A DNA stretch of 64,000 nucleotides from Pharus latifolius. Lineage: Eukaryota > Streptophyta > Magnoliopsida > Poales > Poaceae. Both the position numbers and the translations under genes were made by a program. Every line of letters begins with the position of its first letter. Positions within the stretch are counted from its first letter, which is position 1. The stretch spans positions 56,335,613 through 56,399,612 of the forward strand of contig CM033319.1 in NCBI GenBank assembly GCA_019359835.1, read 5' to 3'. The notes beneath the pieces were generated by a model. The model searched no databases. It was given only the letters and a program-made list of their open reading frames with translations, and was not told the DNA's origin. This document shows, one piece after another, positions 31,929 to 43,357 of the stretch.

Positions 31929-34900
31929 ATGGCTTCCTGGAGCCGATCCATCCACCATTCCGAGGAGAGCCTAGTGGCGTTAGAGAAGGAGGAGATCCTT
32001 CCTCTGCGGTTGCTTATCAACTGGCGGCCTGCGGAGAAGGACCAAGAAACTCCAACCGTCCAAGAGGGCGAGTTGGTGGTTTTTGAGGAGTACCTGCGCT
32101 GCGGGTTCTGATTCCCTGAGAGTCTGTTCCTCAAGGATGTCCTTGAGCACTATGGGTGGGAACTGATCAACCTCCACCCCAACGCGATGCTGATCCTTGC
32201 GGTATTCCAGCATCTTTGTGAAGCGTTCATCGGAATATATCCCAGCGTGGATCTTTTCCGGCGATTCTACTTTTCGGTGTGGTCGAAGAGCACCAACGCC
32301 GCCGGATGCATCTACTTCCGGCTGAGGGACAAAAAGGAGTATCCCTCCCCACCCCTGCGAGACTCTGTGCACGGGTGGCACCAAAGGTGGTTTTACTGCT
32401 CTCCACCATCCGAAAGCAGTCTATGGTTTGAGAACTCGCGACCAGAGAAGTCGAGCGAGTTAGATGTTCCCCCGGCGATGAACTCAAAGCTTTCGAAGCA
32501 TGCCGAGGTGATTCTTCACTTGGTCAATCAAGGATTGACGGCTCGAGACATCATCCGAGACTTCGTGAAGAACCGGGTGAGTCCTTTACGTGAAAGGGCT
32601 CATCCGGCATGGGAGATTAGGTCCATGGCGGATAGCACCCTGGACTACAGTAAAGGTATTTATTCCTTTGGCGCTGAGCTTTCCCATTCTCGAATTGTGC
32701 AAATTCTGACTTGAATTTGGGAACAGTCCTGCCTTCATCCGAAATTGAAAGGCGGACCAACTCCCTCCTTAGGGCCTACAACGCCGATGTAGAGGGCCCT
32801 AAGGGATCGCCTCGTCCACAGAGTCTGATTCACGCCGGCGACGACCTTAAACAGGAGCGCTGAAAGGTACATTCTCTATCCGGCCTCCGTTTTTTAGGTC
32901 TTATGCATGTCCAGTGTTAAGCAATTCCATCGAAAATGTGAATCAGCTCCTAGGAAGATTTGCCGATGCGACTTTCCCGGGTGAGAACGTAAGTTCTCAT
33001 GGGAAGCCAACGGTAAAGAACGTGAAGAAGGTCTCCCAAAGACCCAGGACAAAGAGTCCTGCCTCCAAGAAGGCCAGACCGAATCCCGGGGAGGGGTCTT
33101 CACGGAGCGTTCCTCCTACCGCGAGAAAGACGGCGGTAAGATATCACATCCCTTCTGTTTTACCAGGCGCAGATTGGAATCACTTCTTCGTCGTACAGGG
33201 AGAGGGGAGCGAGGAAGAAGAGGATGATGTTCCTCTGGTCCTTCGGAGGAGGAAGATCGCGGATCTCCCATCCGGCGATGCCCCAAGCTGCCCCGTAGAG
33301 ACCATTGTTACCGAAGAGGTGGTCGTGGCAGAACCTGCCACTGCGGAGAATCTTGGGGTCGCGGATGACCTCCAAGTTCCTGAAGCCCCCGAGACTTCAG
33401 GACCGGTTATCTCTATTCCTCTGGTCGAAAGGACGACCACGGTAAGGATTCCTTTCTATCATTCTTTTTATGATTCCTTCTGTATGTTTGACAAATCAAT
33501 GTTCATACAGGGAGAAGAGCTTCTCCCTGTGACTACTGCGAGTCCCAGGGAGGAAAATCCTCCTCCTCTGCAGACAGAGGGGGAGGTAGTTGAGCAAAGG
33601 CCGGTTACGGCGGCTGCAGCGACCCAGGAGTTGCCAAGGCCTTCGGATGTAGCCCCACCAGCCAGTACGGTAGCCCAGGTAAAGACCTTGCTTTTTGTCT
33701 CTATCTTTTTCTTAGAAATATGTTCATAACTGAACACATCCAGGGGGGAGCTACCTTGTTTGCCATGAGGAAGGCAAGAATCGATGATGGTTCTTCTTCC
33801 CAAGGGGAACCTTCCCAGAAATCTCAGGAGCGAATGGGATTTCAAATAAGGTGAGAACCTTAAACTGGCAATAATCTTAAACAACAACTGCTCAAATTGT
33901 CTTTCTTGTCAGGCAAAGAAAGACGGCACCCAGCTCTTCAACCGCCTCCGGAGGGGTTGAAGCAGTAGCTGGTACAGGAGCTTCCAACGAAGAATGCTCC
34001 ACCCCTGTGGTCCAGGAAGTCGTCCAGACCGCAGGGGAAGGAATAAATGCAGGGACCCAGTCACAACCAATGACTACTGGGGGTAGCGCCCAGCCGGCAC
34101 TCCCACCAACTGTCCCTGTAGTAAGCGCATCCAGGGCTCTAGCGGGGATCCCTGCTGGAATGAATGATGCTGTCTTACAAAAGTTCATGAAGGTATAATA
34201 AACCTCCACTCTCGTGCCTGAATTGTACTTAGGACACTTTTGATCCTCTTCCTTGGCATCACAGGGATTGTCCTGGCTAATAAGCCATTCGCACGTTGTG
34301 ATGGCCAGTACAGAAGCCGTTCAGAAAGAACGCGACAGCTTGCGCAGGTGAGGACCATTACCCTTTGGTTTGTATGGGTGCATTTTGGTTGTGACTGCCT
34401 TGATTTTGCTGCAGAGAGGTTACATTTTTGAAAAAAGAGGTGGCCAGTTCAGTCTCAATGTTTAAGAAACAAGAAACTGAACTCAACAAACTTCGATCAG
34501 AGAATGCTGGTAAGCCGATTCCTGATTAAGAAGACTTGAATCCATAATATGCAAATAACCTCCTTTCTCTGTACAGCGCAAGCAGGTCAAATTACGCAGC
34601 TCAGTCGAGACAAGGAGATTCTTGAATCCTCGATTCGCCACACCGATCGGGCAATCAAAGAGCTGAGCCTCCGGATCTTCGAAAAACTGAAGGCCGTGGC
34701 TGATCTTTTGAAGACCGATGTGGTAGAACCGAAGCAAGACAACCTCAGCATAAGTGACTGGACATCGCTACTTACTGCCCAGGCGGATTCACTGCTTGAG
34801 TATCTCCCTGGAGATACACGGCGACGCGAAGAGGTGATCAGAACCAGGGTTTGATCAGCCGCAGTAGCCGTACTCTGCCGGGTTCGACTTCACCATGGCC

Positions 34901-35025
34901 CAGATGCAGATCTGAGCGCACTGGTGGGTCCGGTTGAGGTCGAGAGTGAAGAGTTGCTCGATGCAGTCATAGAAGAGGTCAAGCCCTTAGTAGATAGGCT
35001 CCTGACTGAGCTGGGGATCGAATGA
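31929..35025 (+). pseudogene. Antisense gene B of the Tat element (Transposase_28-type), multi-exon, with stops
   Basis: The first exon (31929-32655) encodes the region that Pfam calls Transposase_28, a 'putative gypsy type transposon' domain (MASWSRS start, FPESLFL and SVWSKSTNAAGC motifs). It continues in exon 2 (32727-32866). About eight further exons with GT-AG borders encode acidic, Ser/Pro-rich text, then coiled-coil segments (34320-34510), then the exon at about 34577-34835. That exon has KLKAVADLL, then VVEP, DNLSISD and a hydrophobic tail. The last codons end at 35025. Two in-frame TGA codons (32109 and 32861) break this copy. Splice sites in 32870-33900 are less certain. Role unknown; the name Transposase_28 does not imply transposase activity. 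Confidence 0.72.
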
Positions 35026-35547
35026 TCCTTATTTTTGTATCTAGATAATTGTGTATAATGCAATGTATGTAAAAAATCATTTTTGACAGGAAGTACATAT
35101 TTTGCATTTTTATAATATGAATTCCATACTATAAGCACATCCCCCCTAGCCCCCGCCTCTGCTTATGAATACTAAAGCCTTAGTGTTATAAGCAGAGGAG
35201 AAAACATAAGCGTAACGACCAGGGGTGTGCGTTTTAAACCAACGATCAGGATCAATGTAACGTCTAATCTTATTGCGAACTGGTAGCCACTCAGATGACC
35301 AAGGACTTATCAGATAGCCCCGTATGCGTTGAGAAACAGCTTATTTAGGAGTGACTTATCTGTAAGTGGTCATGAGATCGACCAGCGAATCCGATTGATT
35401 GTTGTAATGGTCTGACCGTCGGCGGTTAGCCCCCAGGTCGAATGCATATGATACGGGCTTAAAGAGAAAAACTCATTGTATGAAAGCAAAACACATTTTG
35501 TTTTGGCAAAAGATGCTAATTGAACAGGAAAAAAGTGATTGGAATAC
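35026..35547. other. Convergent spacer between antisense gene B and the integrase end
   Basis: This lies between the gene B stop (plus) and the pol stop (minus, 35548). The two transcripts would converge here. AT-rich text near 35040-35130 may hold a polyadenylation region. No gene is seen. Confidence 0.5.
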
Positions 35548-37579
35548 TTACACGTAAAACTTGCGAAGTTGATCGATGTTCCAAGTATTGGACAAAATCC
35601 GACCATCCTCCATAGCTAACCGGGCCGATCCTGTCCGCGGCACTGAGACAACAGTATAAGGACCTTCCCATTTTGGAGAGAATTTGTTGCGATTAGACTG
35701 GTCTTGAATTTTTCGTAAAACCAAGTCGCCCACGTTGAGATCACGTGGTCGCACCTTTTTACTGTGATACCTGCGTAAAGCTTGCAAGTATGCCGCGGAC
35801 TTAACCAGGGTGCGATCACGCCGTTCTTCTAAGAGGATGAGATCTTGCGCCCGTTGTTCGGACTGATTAATCTGTTCGAACTGATCTGTCCGAATAGAAC
35901 CAATACTTACTTCCATAGGCAATACTGCCTCGGCCCCATAAACCAAATGGAAGGGCGTCTCACCGGTGGCGCGACTAGAAGTAGTCCGTAATGCCCATAG
36001 AACGGTATAGAGCTCATCTGCCCAAGCCCCCGAGCGGGTCTTAAGGCGATCAAAAACGCGCTTTTTAATGCCTTGCAGTATTTGCCCATTGGCTCGTTCT
36101 ACGGCACCATTGCTTTGTGGATGGGCCACAGAAGCAAAGCACACCTTGGTCCCAACCTGATCGCAGTAGTCCAGGAAAAGACCGCTGGCGAACTGAGAAC
36201 CATTGTCTGTGATGAGACGGTTTGGAACACCAAATCGTGCCACAATGTTCTTATGGAAGAACTTTTGTGCGGCTGATGCAGTAATATTTCGTACTGGTTC
36301 GGCCTCAATCCACTTTGTAAATGTGTCAATGGCTACGAACAGAAACTTGTACCCATTGACCGCTTGTGGCATAGGACCTACGATATCTATCCCCCAGACC
36401 GCGGATGGCCATGCGAGAGGAATGGTTTGCAACGCATAGGCAGGTTGATGAACTTGCCTTGCGTGGAACTGACACTGGGGATACGTCTTGACCATATACT
36501 TGGCGTCATCAAGTGCCGAAGGCCAGTAGAATCCTTGTCGAAAAGCCTTTCCGACCAGTGTACGATATGACGAGTGCGCACCGCATACACCGTCATGTAT
36601 TTCTCTCAAGAGGGATTTTCCTTCCTCCTGAGATATACAACGCATGAATACTCCTTGAGTACCCTTTCTGTACAAAATCCCATCTATGAGTTTGTACAGA
36701 CGCGCTTTTCGAATTAACCAGTCACTTTCGGTTTCGTCCTCGGGTAGGGTCCCATGTTCAAGATAGACCCTCAATGGATGAGCCCAATCTTGTTCCTGAC
36801 CGAGGTTGGTAACGAAGGCTATTACCGGATCATCCTCGACCGAAGTCATGATCGAAGGATGATCCAAGTGTTCAATGAACACTCCTGCCGGAGCGGATGA
36901 GCGTGAGGATCCAATTTTGGATAATTGGTCTGCGAGAATATTGTCCTTTCGCGGGATGTATTGGACTTCGAAATGACTGAAGTGTTTTTCCAATCTCCTC
37001 ACTTCCCCCAGGTAATGAGCCATTGTCTCATCGGAGGTGCTGTACTCCTTGTTTACCTGGTTTACGACCAGCTGTGAGTCTCCCCTCACCACTAATCGAC
37101 GGACTCCGAGGAATTTTGCTGCTCGGAGCCCTGCAAGAAGACCTTCATACTCTGCTGCATTGTTGGTCGCAACAAAGTGTAGTTGAATGACATACTTAAG
37201 CTGTTCGCCCTGGGGCGTAACTAAGACCACTCCAGCCCCCGAGTGTTGAAAACTACGGGAGCCGTCAAAGTACATTGTCCAGTAATCGGGGCACTCGAGT
37301 TCCTCTACCAACTGCACGGGTGGCTCAGGGTTGGTCCATTCGACCACAAAATCGGCCAAAACCTGAGACTTAACCGCCGTGCGGGGTGTGAAATGGATTT
37401 CGAAGGCACCGAATTCGACCGCCCATTTGGCGATTCGACCAGATTTCTCTAGATTCCGGACAATATCCCCAAAGGAAAAGAGGAGGGTATTGTGATCTTG
37501 TGCGCTTGAAAGTAATGTCGTAGCTTACGGGAAGCCATCAGTAGCGCGTAAAGTATCTTCTGGATCTCAGGGTAGCGCT
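35548..37579 (-). pseudogene. Tat element RNase H and integrase
   Basis: On the minus strand, RNase H comes first, with YFDGS and AEYEGL near 37270-37150, GDSQLV near 37080 and DNILADQLS near 36930. The integrase follows: a zinc-binding H-H-C-C region (HDGVCGAHSS, with CQFH near 36470) and a core with Asp in WGIDIVGP (about 36385), Asp in ITDNGSQF (about 36200) and Glu in NGAVERANG (about 36095). It ends with a typical C-terminal KWEGPYTV stretch (about 35665). The segment 37359-35548 is one open frame of 603 codons. The upstream side is cut at 37579 by a solo LTR that separates it from RT. This is the best-preserved part of the element. Confidence 0.92.
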
Positions 37580-38479
37580 TGATGAGACCATGTACATCAT
37601 GGTTATGACCAAGACGACATCAACATGGTGGTCATCAAGATGTCATCGTCCGCCACCTTGGCCAGGACGCGAAAGCTGGCAGCACGTACATCGTCTGGAT
37701 TTTGTGCTGTCGCCGCCACAAGTTCGGCCTCCACCTTGGCCACCTCCCCAAACACAAGACGTGCTCAAGAAAGGCGCCTCTACACCTCTAAGGTCGCACA
37801 AGCCACGTCGCTCCAAGGCCAGCCCACAAGTGAGCTCAATTCATCCGCGAGTCCGGTTCGGCCATCTGCGCGTAGTCCAACTTCAAACGGACGTACAGGC
37901 CACATACGAAGTCCATTTTTGACGTTCTTGGACTCTACGGACAAGAGAACGACGAGAGCTTTCCAACGGATCCAGTCCCATATCCAAATTCCTTACAGAT
38001 CAACAGAAATCATCAAAACAAGATTACGACCAGAATCTCACGTGCGCTGCGACGCTCCACTTTGGGCCCAAGGCCCATGTACCCCTAGGGTTTCCTCCTC
38101 CACCCCATGGCCGCCCCATACAGTATATATATGGCCGCCATGGCTGTCGTTTAGACTTGGGTTTTGCTTAGATTAATCTGTCAAAGAACAGTTTCGCCGT
38201 GTATCGGTTTGTGGAACCCCAACTCGTGAGATTCAATTTATATTTGCAATATTTCAGATTGCTTCTTTCTCGTTCTTGCTTGTGTTCTCGATTCGCATGC
38301 AGGGATAAGCCTTCTTGGCGAGGTCAATCGTGTTTGTGCATGGTTGATAACCAACGGAGCCGTGGTGTAGCGATTGCTGGGTTCGGATCGGTTCTGATCG
38401 GAAGCCGGATCGTCAACGTCGAGTCTCCACCAATCGACTTACCTCTACCTGTCAGAAGATCGGGCCACCGTGCGCATCA
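37580..38479 (+). mobile_element. 900-bp solo LTR inserted between RT and RNase H of the Tat element
   Basis: The ends are TGATGAGACC and GCGCATCA, with the 5-bp duplication GCGCT (37575-37579 and 38480-38484). The pol frame resumes on either side (GPKER before, YPEIQ after). A TATA-like TATATATATGG lies near 38120 in plus orientation. The family is not recognised. Short open frames inside are not genes. Confidence 0.9.
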
Positions 38480-39614
38480 GCGCTCCTTTGGACCATGAAG
38501 TACTTCGCTCACATAGTAGACGGGTCTATGTATTCCTTCCCTATCCGCTATTAGAACGGCGCTGACCGCGTGTGGTGTGGCCGCCAGGTAAAGAAGCAAC
38601 GGTTCTCCTTTGTCGGGAGATACCAATACTGGCGGACTGGATAGATATGTTTTTACCTCCTGGAATGCTTTTTCGGCTTCATCCGACCATGTAAAGTTAT
38701 GATGCTTCCGCAAGGCTTTGAAGAAAGGCAATCCCCTTTCGCCTAATCGCGATATGAAGCGACTTAAAGCTGCCATGCGACCAGCCAGGCGTTGAACATC
38801 CTTCATGGTCGAGGGCGACCTCATTTGTTCAATGGCCCTAATTTTCTCAGGATTAACTTCAATGCCCCTGGAACACACAAGGAAACCAAGGAGTTTTCCT
38901 GAAGAAACCCCGAAAGAGCACTTCTCCGGGTTTAATTTTATTCCAAAGTGATTCAAATTACAGAAGGTTTCAGCGAGATCGTCCAAATGAGACAATCTCT
39001 TGGTACTTTTTACAACCAAGTCGTCTACATATGCTTCGAGATTACGCCCTATCTGGGAAAGAAAGGTCTTTTGCATCAAGCGCTGGTACGTGGAACCTGC
39101 GTTCTTGAGGCCGAACGGCATTCTGACGTAGCAGTATGTGCCGAACGGGGTGATGAAGGCAGTTTTCTCTTCATCGTCTTCTGCCATGCTAATTTGATGG
39201 TATCCTGAGTAAGCGTCCAGAAAACTCATCAGTTCACAACCCGCAGTTGAGTCGACCAGCTGGTCGATGCGGGGAAGGGGAAAGTCATCCTTCGGACAGG
39301 CAGAGTTGAGGCTAGTGTAGTCGACGCACATGCGCCACTTGCCATTTGACTTGCGGACCATGACCGGATTGGCGAGCCAGTCCGGGTGATCCACTTCGCG
39401 GATAAACCCGGCTTGTAAGAGTTTGTCTAACTCTTCTCGAATGGCTTCCTGTCGGTCAGTGGCAAAACGCCTGAGCTTTTGCTTTATTTGGTCGTTGTCC
39501 AGGTCGAATTGCTAACCTGTGCTCAATTACTTCCCTTGGGACACCGGGCATGTCGGACGGTTTCCACGCAAACACGTCTGCGTTAGCCCGGAGGAAAGCA
39601 ACGAGGTCGAGTTC
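38480..39614 (-). pseudogene. Tat element reverse transcriptase
   Basis: The open frame 39394-38477 covers the RT fingers and palm: RMCVDYTSLN (about 39330), FLDAYSGYHQI (about 39215), MPFGLKNAGSTYQ (about 39115) and the catalytic AYVDDLVV (about 39030), then the thumb and the start of the connection to RNase H. Upstream, between 39614 and 39395, the polyprotein continues from the protease but is shifted by an extra base near 39490 compared with the fragment at 1-2406. The domain itself has no internal stop. It copies the element RNA into DNA. Confidence 0.9.
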
Positions 39615-42404
39615 CTATTTGTCATCCAGGGCTGACCCAACCCGAATTGTCTTGGATGGGTCATCTGGGTACAAAGGAACTTGTTTGAGTTTTTCATCTG
39701 GTCGAGGAGCAGCCTTGATCGCATCAGCGGCAACGGTGGCGACCTGAGCGTCCCGGAGGGGAAGTTGATCGACCATCTCCAAAGATAGCCGGTCGCACGT
39801 GAGTGCCACGTTGTGACTGCCTCGGATCGAGATGACACCTTTGGGGCCAGGCAATTTCCCGCACTGATAAGCATAGTGCGTTGCCATCATGAACTTAGCA
39901 AGAGTCGGCCTGCCGAAGATTGCATTATAAGCTGAGTCACAATCGATTACATCGAAAGTAACCAATTCTGTCCGGAAGTTGTCTGGTTCTCCCAGAGTGA
40001 CCGGGAGGACCACTTGTCCCAATGGCATCATGGAGGGACCTGGGATTATCCCATAAAACGGATGAATTATGGGCTTAATCTTCGAACGAGGAATTTGCAT
40101 CTCGTCGAGTGTCTTGACCAATAAAAGATCAAGGGAACTTCCCCCGTCAATCAGGACTCTTTCGACTCTCGCGTTACTGATGATTGGGGTAATAACCAGA
40201 GGTAGCCTCAATGGTCGGGTTAGCCCCACAGGACAGTCAGTGCGATCGAACGTCAAGGGCATATCTGACCAACGGGGGTATTGAGGTTCACCAAGGGATG
40301 TCTCCGTTTGGTTAACCTCTCGGCAGAAGGTTTTAAACTGCCTTTTGGAAACGAAAGAGGAAGAACCTCCGAAAATGACATTAACATGATTTTGAGGTAC
40401 CTGGTAAGCCATTTCTTCGTCTCCGTCGACGTCTCTAATCCCGCACGCCTGCTCTTTAGGCAGTAAGGTTGGCATTGGTCCAGCTCCTTGGTAGAAATCG
40501 TCCAGTTGTTTCAACCAACTCCTGCAGTTTTTGAGGTCGTGGCCTGCGGAGTTGTGGAGTGGACACCACTTCTTGCCCTCCTGCGGATTAGTTGATTTTT
40601 CTGGCTGGTCGGAATCCCGACTACCAGAGGCAGTTTTACTTTTAAATGAAGACTTATTACCTTTGGTCGAAGGTGGCTTCTCTGCGACTGCGATTTCGTG
40701 GTACTGTCCAGAGCGGTTCCTCTTCGACTTCTTTGACTTCCCACCCGGTGAAGACTCCGGCTTTTTGCTTGAATCTTCTTTCCTGGCGTCCTTGAAGTCT
40801 GGTTGGGGTGGTAGGTCCCCCTTATCGACCATTCGGTTCCATTCGACCGCTACGGCTGCATCGGAATATCGATCAGCCATGTCGAACAGATCGGCCACTG
40901 ATCGAGGAGGGTGGATAAGCAAGTCTTCAATGAATCTCCGGTACCGAACGGCATGCTTAAATGCCCTGATTACGGAGCCATCAGATATGTTCGGGATGGT
41001 ATTCCTCACCCCGACAAACCTCTTGACAAACTGCCGAAGTGTTTCGGTCGAAGTTTGCCGCAGCCTATGCAAGTCGTCCTCCCTACCCGGCTTTTGGTAA
41101 CAGTTTTGGAAATTGCTGAGGATGGCGTCGCATAGCATTTCCCAATTGTAGATAGAACCCTCAGGCTAATTAAACAACCAGGTTCTAGCCGGTCCTGCGA
41201 GGACTGTAGGCAGGTAGTTGGCCATGACCTTATCATCGCCTCCCGCTGCTTGGATGGCAGTGATATAAATCTGAAGGAACTCGGATGGGTTCTGAGTTCC
41301 ATCAAACCTCTCAATGGCCCCTGGTCGAAACTTATCGGGCCAAACGACTGCTCGTAGGCCAGGCGAAAAAGCTTTGCAACCAACGTAAGGACCGTGAATC
41401 GCCCTGCGACTCTCGGTTGGGTCTCGAGCGACCTCACACAATGGCGAGGTTACTCGTGGTCCTAACCGAGAGTGAACAGGAACTCGATCCCTACTACGAG
41501 AATCCTGCATTCGCCGATATTTGTCCTGTCGAGACGGTACGGGCAGCGGGTAACTCCGCCGACCAGAGCCGGAATGAGGACCATCCCGCTCACGGGAATG
41601 TGTTACCGAGAGGGAAGAGGCTGTTGGGGTCACCTCGGATGCGACCTCGTCCAGTCTTTCCGCCAGGATCCTGAAAAAGGCCGGTTTCTGCGCATCCATG
41701 ACCGTAGGAGGGAAATTGCGCATGACTTCCGCGATAGATCGCAGTCGACCATGGGTACTTCTCCTAGGGGCACCGGGTGTTATCGTTTCTTCGTCCACTG
41801 GGAAACGCTCCGGTGGTAAAGAAGGAGTCTGGTCACGTCTACGACCACGCGACCGTCGAGAAGAACTCGGGGCAGCATCGTAACGAGCCTGCGCATCTTG
41901 AAGAGCCTCTAGGGCAGTTCTGCGCAATTTGTTGTTTTGTTGCTCGAGATCTTGATCCTCCTTCTGTTTGCGATCTTGTTCTTCCCTAGCAGCCTGTTGA
42001 TCGGGAGTTTCTTCCGACAGCGCAGCAAACTGCCTAGGAAGAGAGGTTGCCAATGGGGAAAACATCTCGGTTTGTTCCGAGTCGGACTCGAAATCAAAGA
42101 GACGATGAAGGTTATCAGGGTCGAACCTTCCTGGGCTAATTTCCGGGTCATCATCATATTTTCCCTCAGCAGGGTCGTATGACGGGCCGGATTCATCACC
42201 TAGCACATTAAGAACCTCTGTGGGTTCTGACATTGTGCTAGTTGCTCCCTGGTCGATTGACATGACCTGAAGAGAGGATTCAACCTGCGGAAGATTCTGG
42301 CCTTCGACCTCCTCCATCGGAACAAGATCGCTTGGAGAAGGCATTGGTATATGGGCATAATCCTCGAGATCGAAGTCGTTCTCGGAATCATATGCTCCAG
42401 CCAT
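39615..42404 (-). pseudogene. Tat element gag and aspartic protease
   Basis: The ATG is at 42404 (MAGAYDSEND). The acidic gag N-terminus runs to an in-frame TAG at 41166; the same frame continues at 41138 (LCDAILSNFQNCY). A single zinc-knuckle-like CPLHNSAGHDLKNC lies near 40555. The protease has IDGGSSLDLL near 40125. The frame ends at a TAG (39615-39617), straight after which the RT frame continues unbroken for some 120 bases. The same amber occurs at 519-521 in the other copy. Gag packages the RNA and the protease cuts the polyprotein. The element has one lesion inside gag. Confidence 0.9.
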
Positions 42405-42449
42405 GTTTCAGCGAACCTCCGGATTCCAATTAGGACGCCTTGAGAAAGG

Positions 42450-42466
42450 CCCCACGGTGGGCGCCA
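42450..42466 (-). other. Primer binding site of the Tat element
   Basis: In minus orientation, TGGCGCCCACCGTGGGG starts 2 bases after the 5' LTR. A TGGCGCC start and this position are typical of gypsy primer sites. The matching tRNA was not determined. Confidence 0.7.
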
Positions 42467-42468
42467 GC

Positions 42469-43357
42469 TGTCGACGATTCGGACTCGGGTTCCTCAGCCG
42501 AACTTATGCAAAATTTGTAATTGTGAGACCTTTCAAGATGACCCTCCGGGAAGGTATGTAGAACAATGGTGAACAGAAGCACAGAGAGATTTATACAGGT
42601 TCGGGCCCTCGATGGTGGGAGTAAAAGCCCTACGTCCTGTTAGATTTTCACTATATGTTATAAAGCTTTACAAACTAGCGGGGAGAAACCTTCACAGGCG
42701 AAAGTTTTCCCTATATAAGTATACAAAAAGAAGCTATAGGAGACTTGTAAGTATTGTCTAATCTAAGCTGTAGGCTTGGCTGTTTGAGTGGTCGAGATAT
42801 CTTGTATCTCACTTGTATCAGGGGTCTTGTTCTTCCAAATGTCTTGGATTCCCCGTTTGATGTACTTTGCCACCTTTTTATACTGGTTGAAAGGGTGCCA
42901 AATAAAGAAAACTGCATCAAACGGTTGGATGCAGTTTCTGGAGAACCGCTGTTAACTTCCACGGAGGTTATTATCACGTGTTAATCATGAATAACCGCAT
43001 ATATTAACCTCTGACGGTTGGTCTTCAACGTGGAGAAATTCTCGGGATGCTTGGAATATCCTGATATAAGGATAACCGAATAAACTCCAAGCACCCTGGT
43101 GGAGAACATTCTGACCGCGGAATGTGGGCTGACCGCACAACATCCCGGACATCTAGTTCGCGTATAGCATACGAACTTCTGACCGCACAAGGCTGTCGGT
43201 CTGATCGCACGAAACCTGTGACCTGATCGCGCAAAGCTTGCGACCTCATGGTGATGCCTCTCAGAATGGCTTGAGTTCGCATCGCCACATATGTCTGGTT
43301 CGAACCTGTCTTGAACCAAAAGTTTATTAGAAGTGACCCGGGTGTCAATCCTCGTCA
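42469..43357 (-). repeat. 5' LTR of the Tat element
   Basis: It is 889 bp, the same length as the 3' LTR, and abuts the TSD ACTAG at 43358-43362. The motif TTTATACAGGTTCGGG near 42590 is shared with the GC-rich LTR at 14991-16142. Confidence 0.93.

Larger units (their letters stand above)
29090..43357 (-). mobile_element. Tat-lineage Ty3/gypsy retrotransposon with antisense genes
   Basis: Two 889-bp LTRs (29090-29978 and 42469-43357) and the TSD ACTAG (29085-29089 and 43358-43362) delimit a 14,268-bp element. Order on the minus strand is LTR, primer site, gag, protease, RT, RNase H, integrase, a long 3' region, LTR. The long region between integrase and the 3' LTR carries genes on the opposite strand, the hallmark of the Tat lineage. 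I count about 12 differences between the LTRs, roughly 1.4 %. At 1.3e-8 substitutions per site per year, an often used grass rate, this is about half a million years. Stops in gag, a frameshift in RT and a solo LTR at 37580-38479 make it inactive. Confidence 0.93.

Noticed and set aside
37590..38500. Plus-strand frames of 99-183 codons
   Set aside because: They fall wholly within a solo LTR bounded by a TSD.
41285..42200. Plus-strand open frames opposite gag
   Set aside because: Shadows of the gag frame on the minus strand; codon pattern and homology support gag only.
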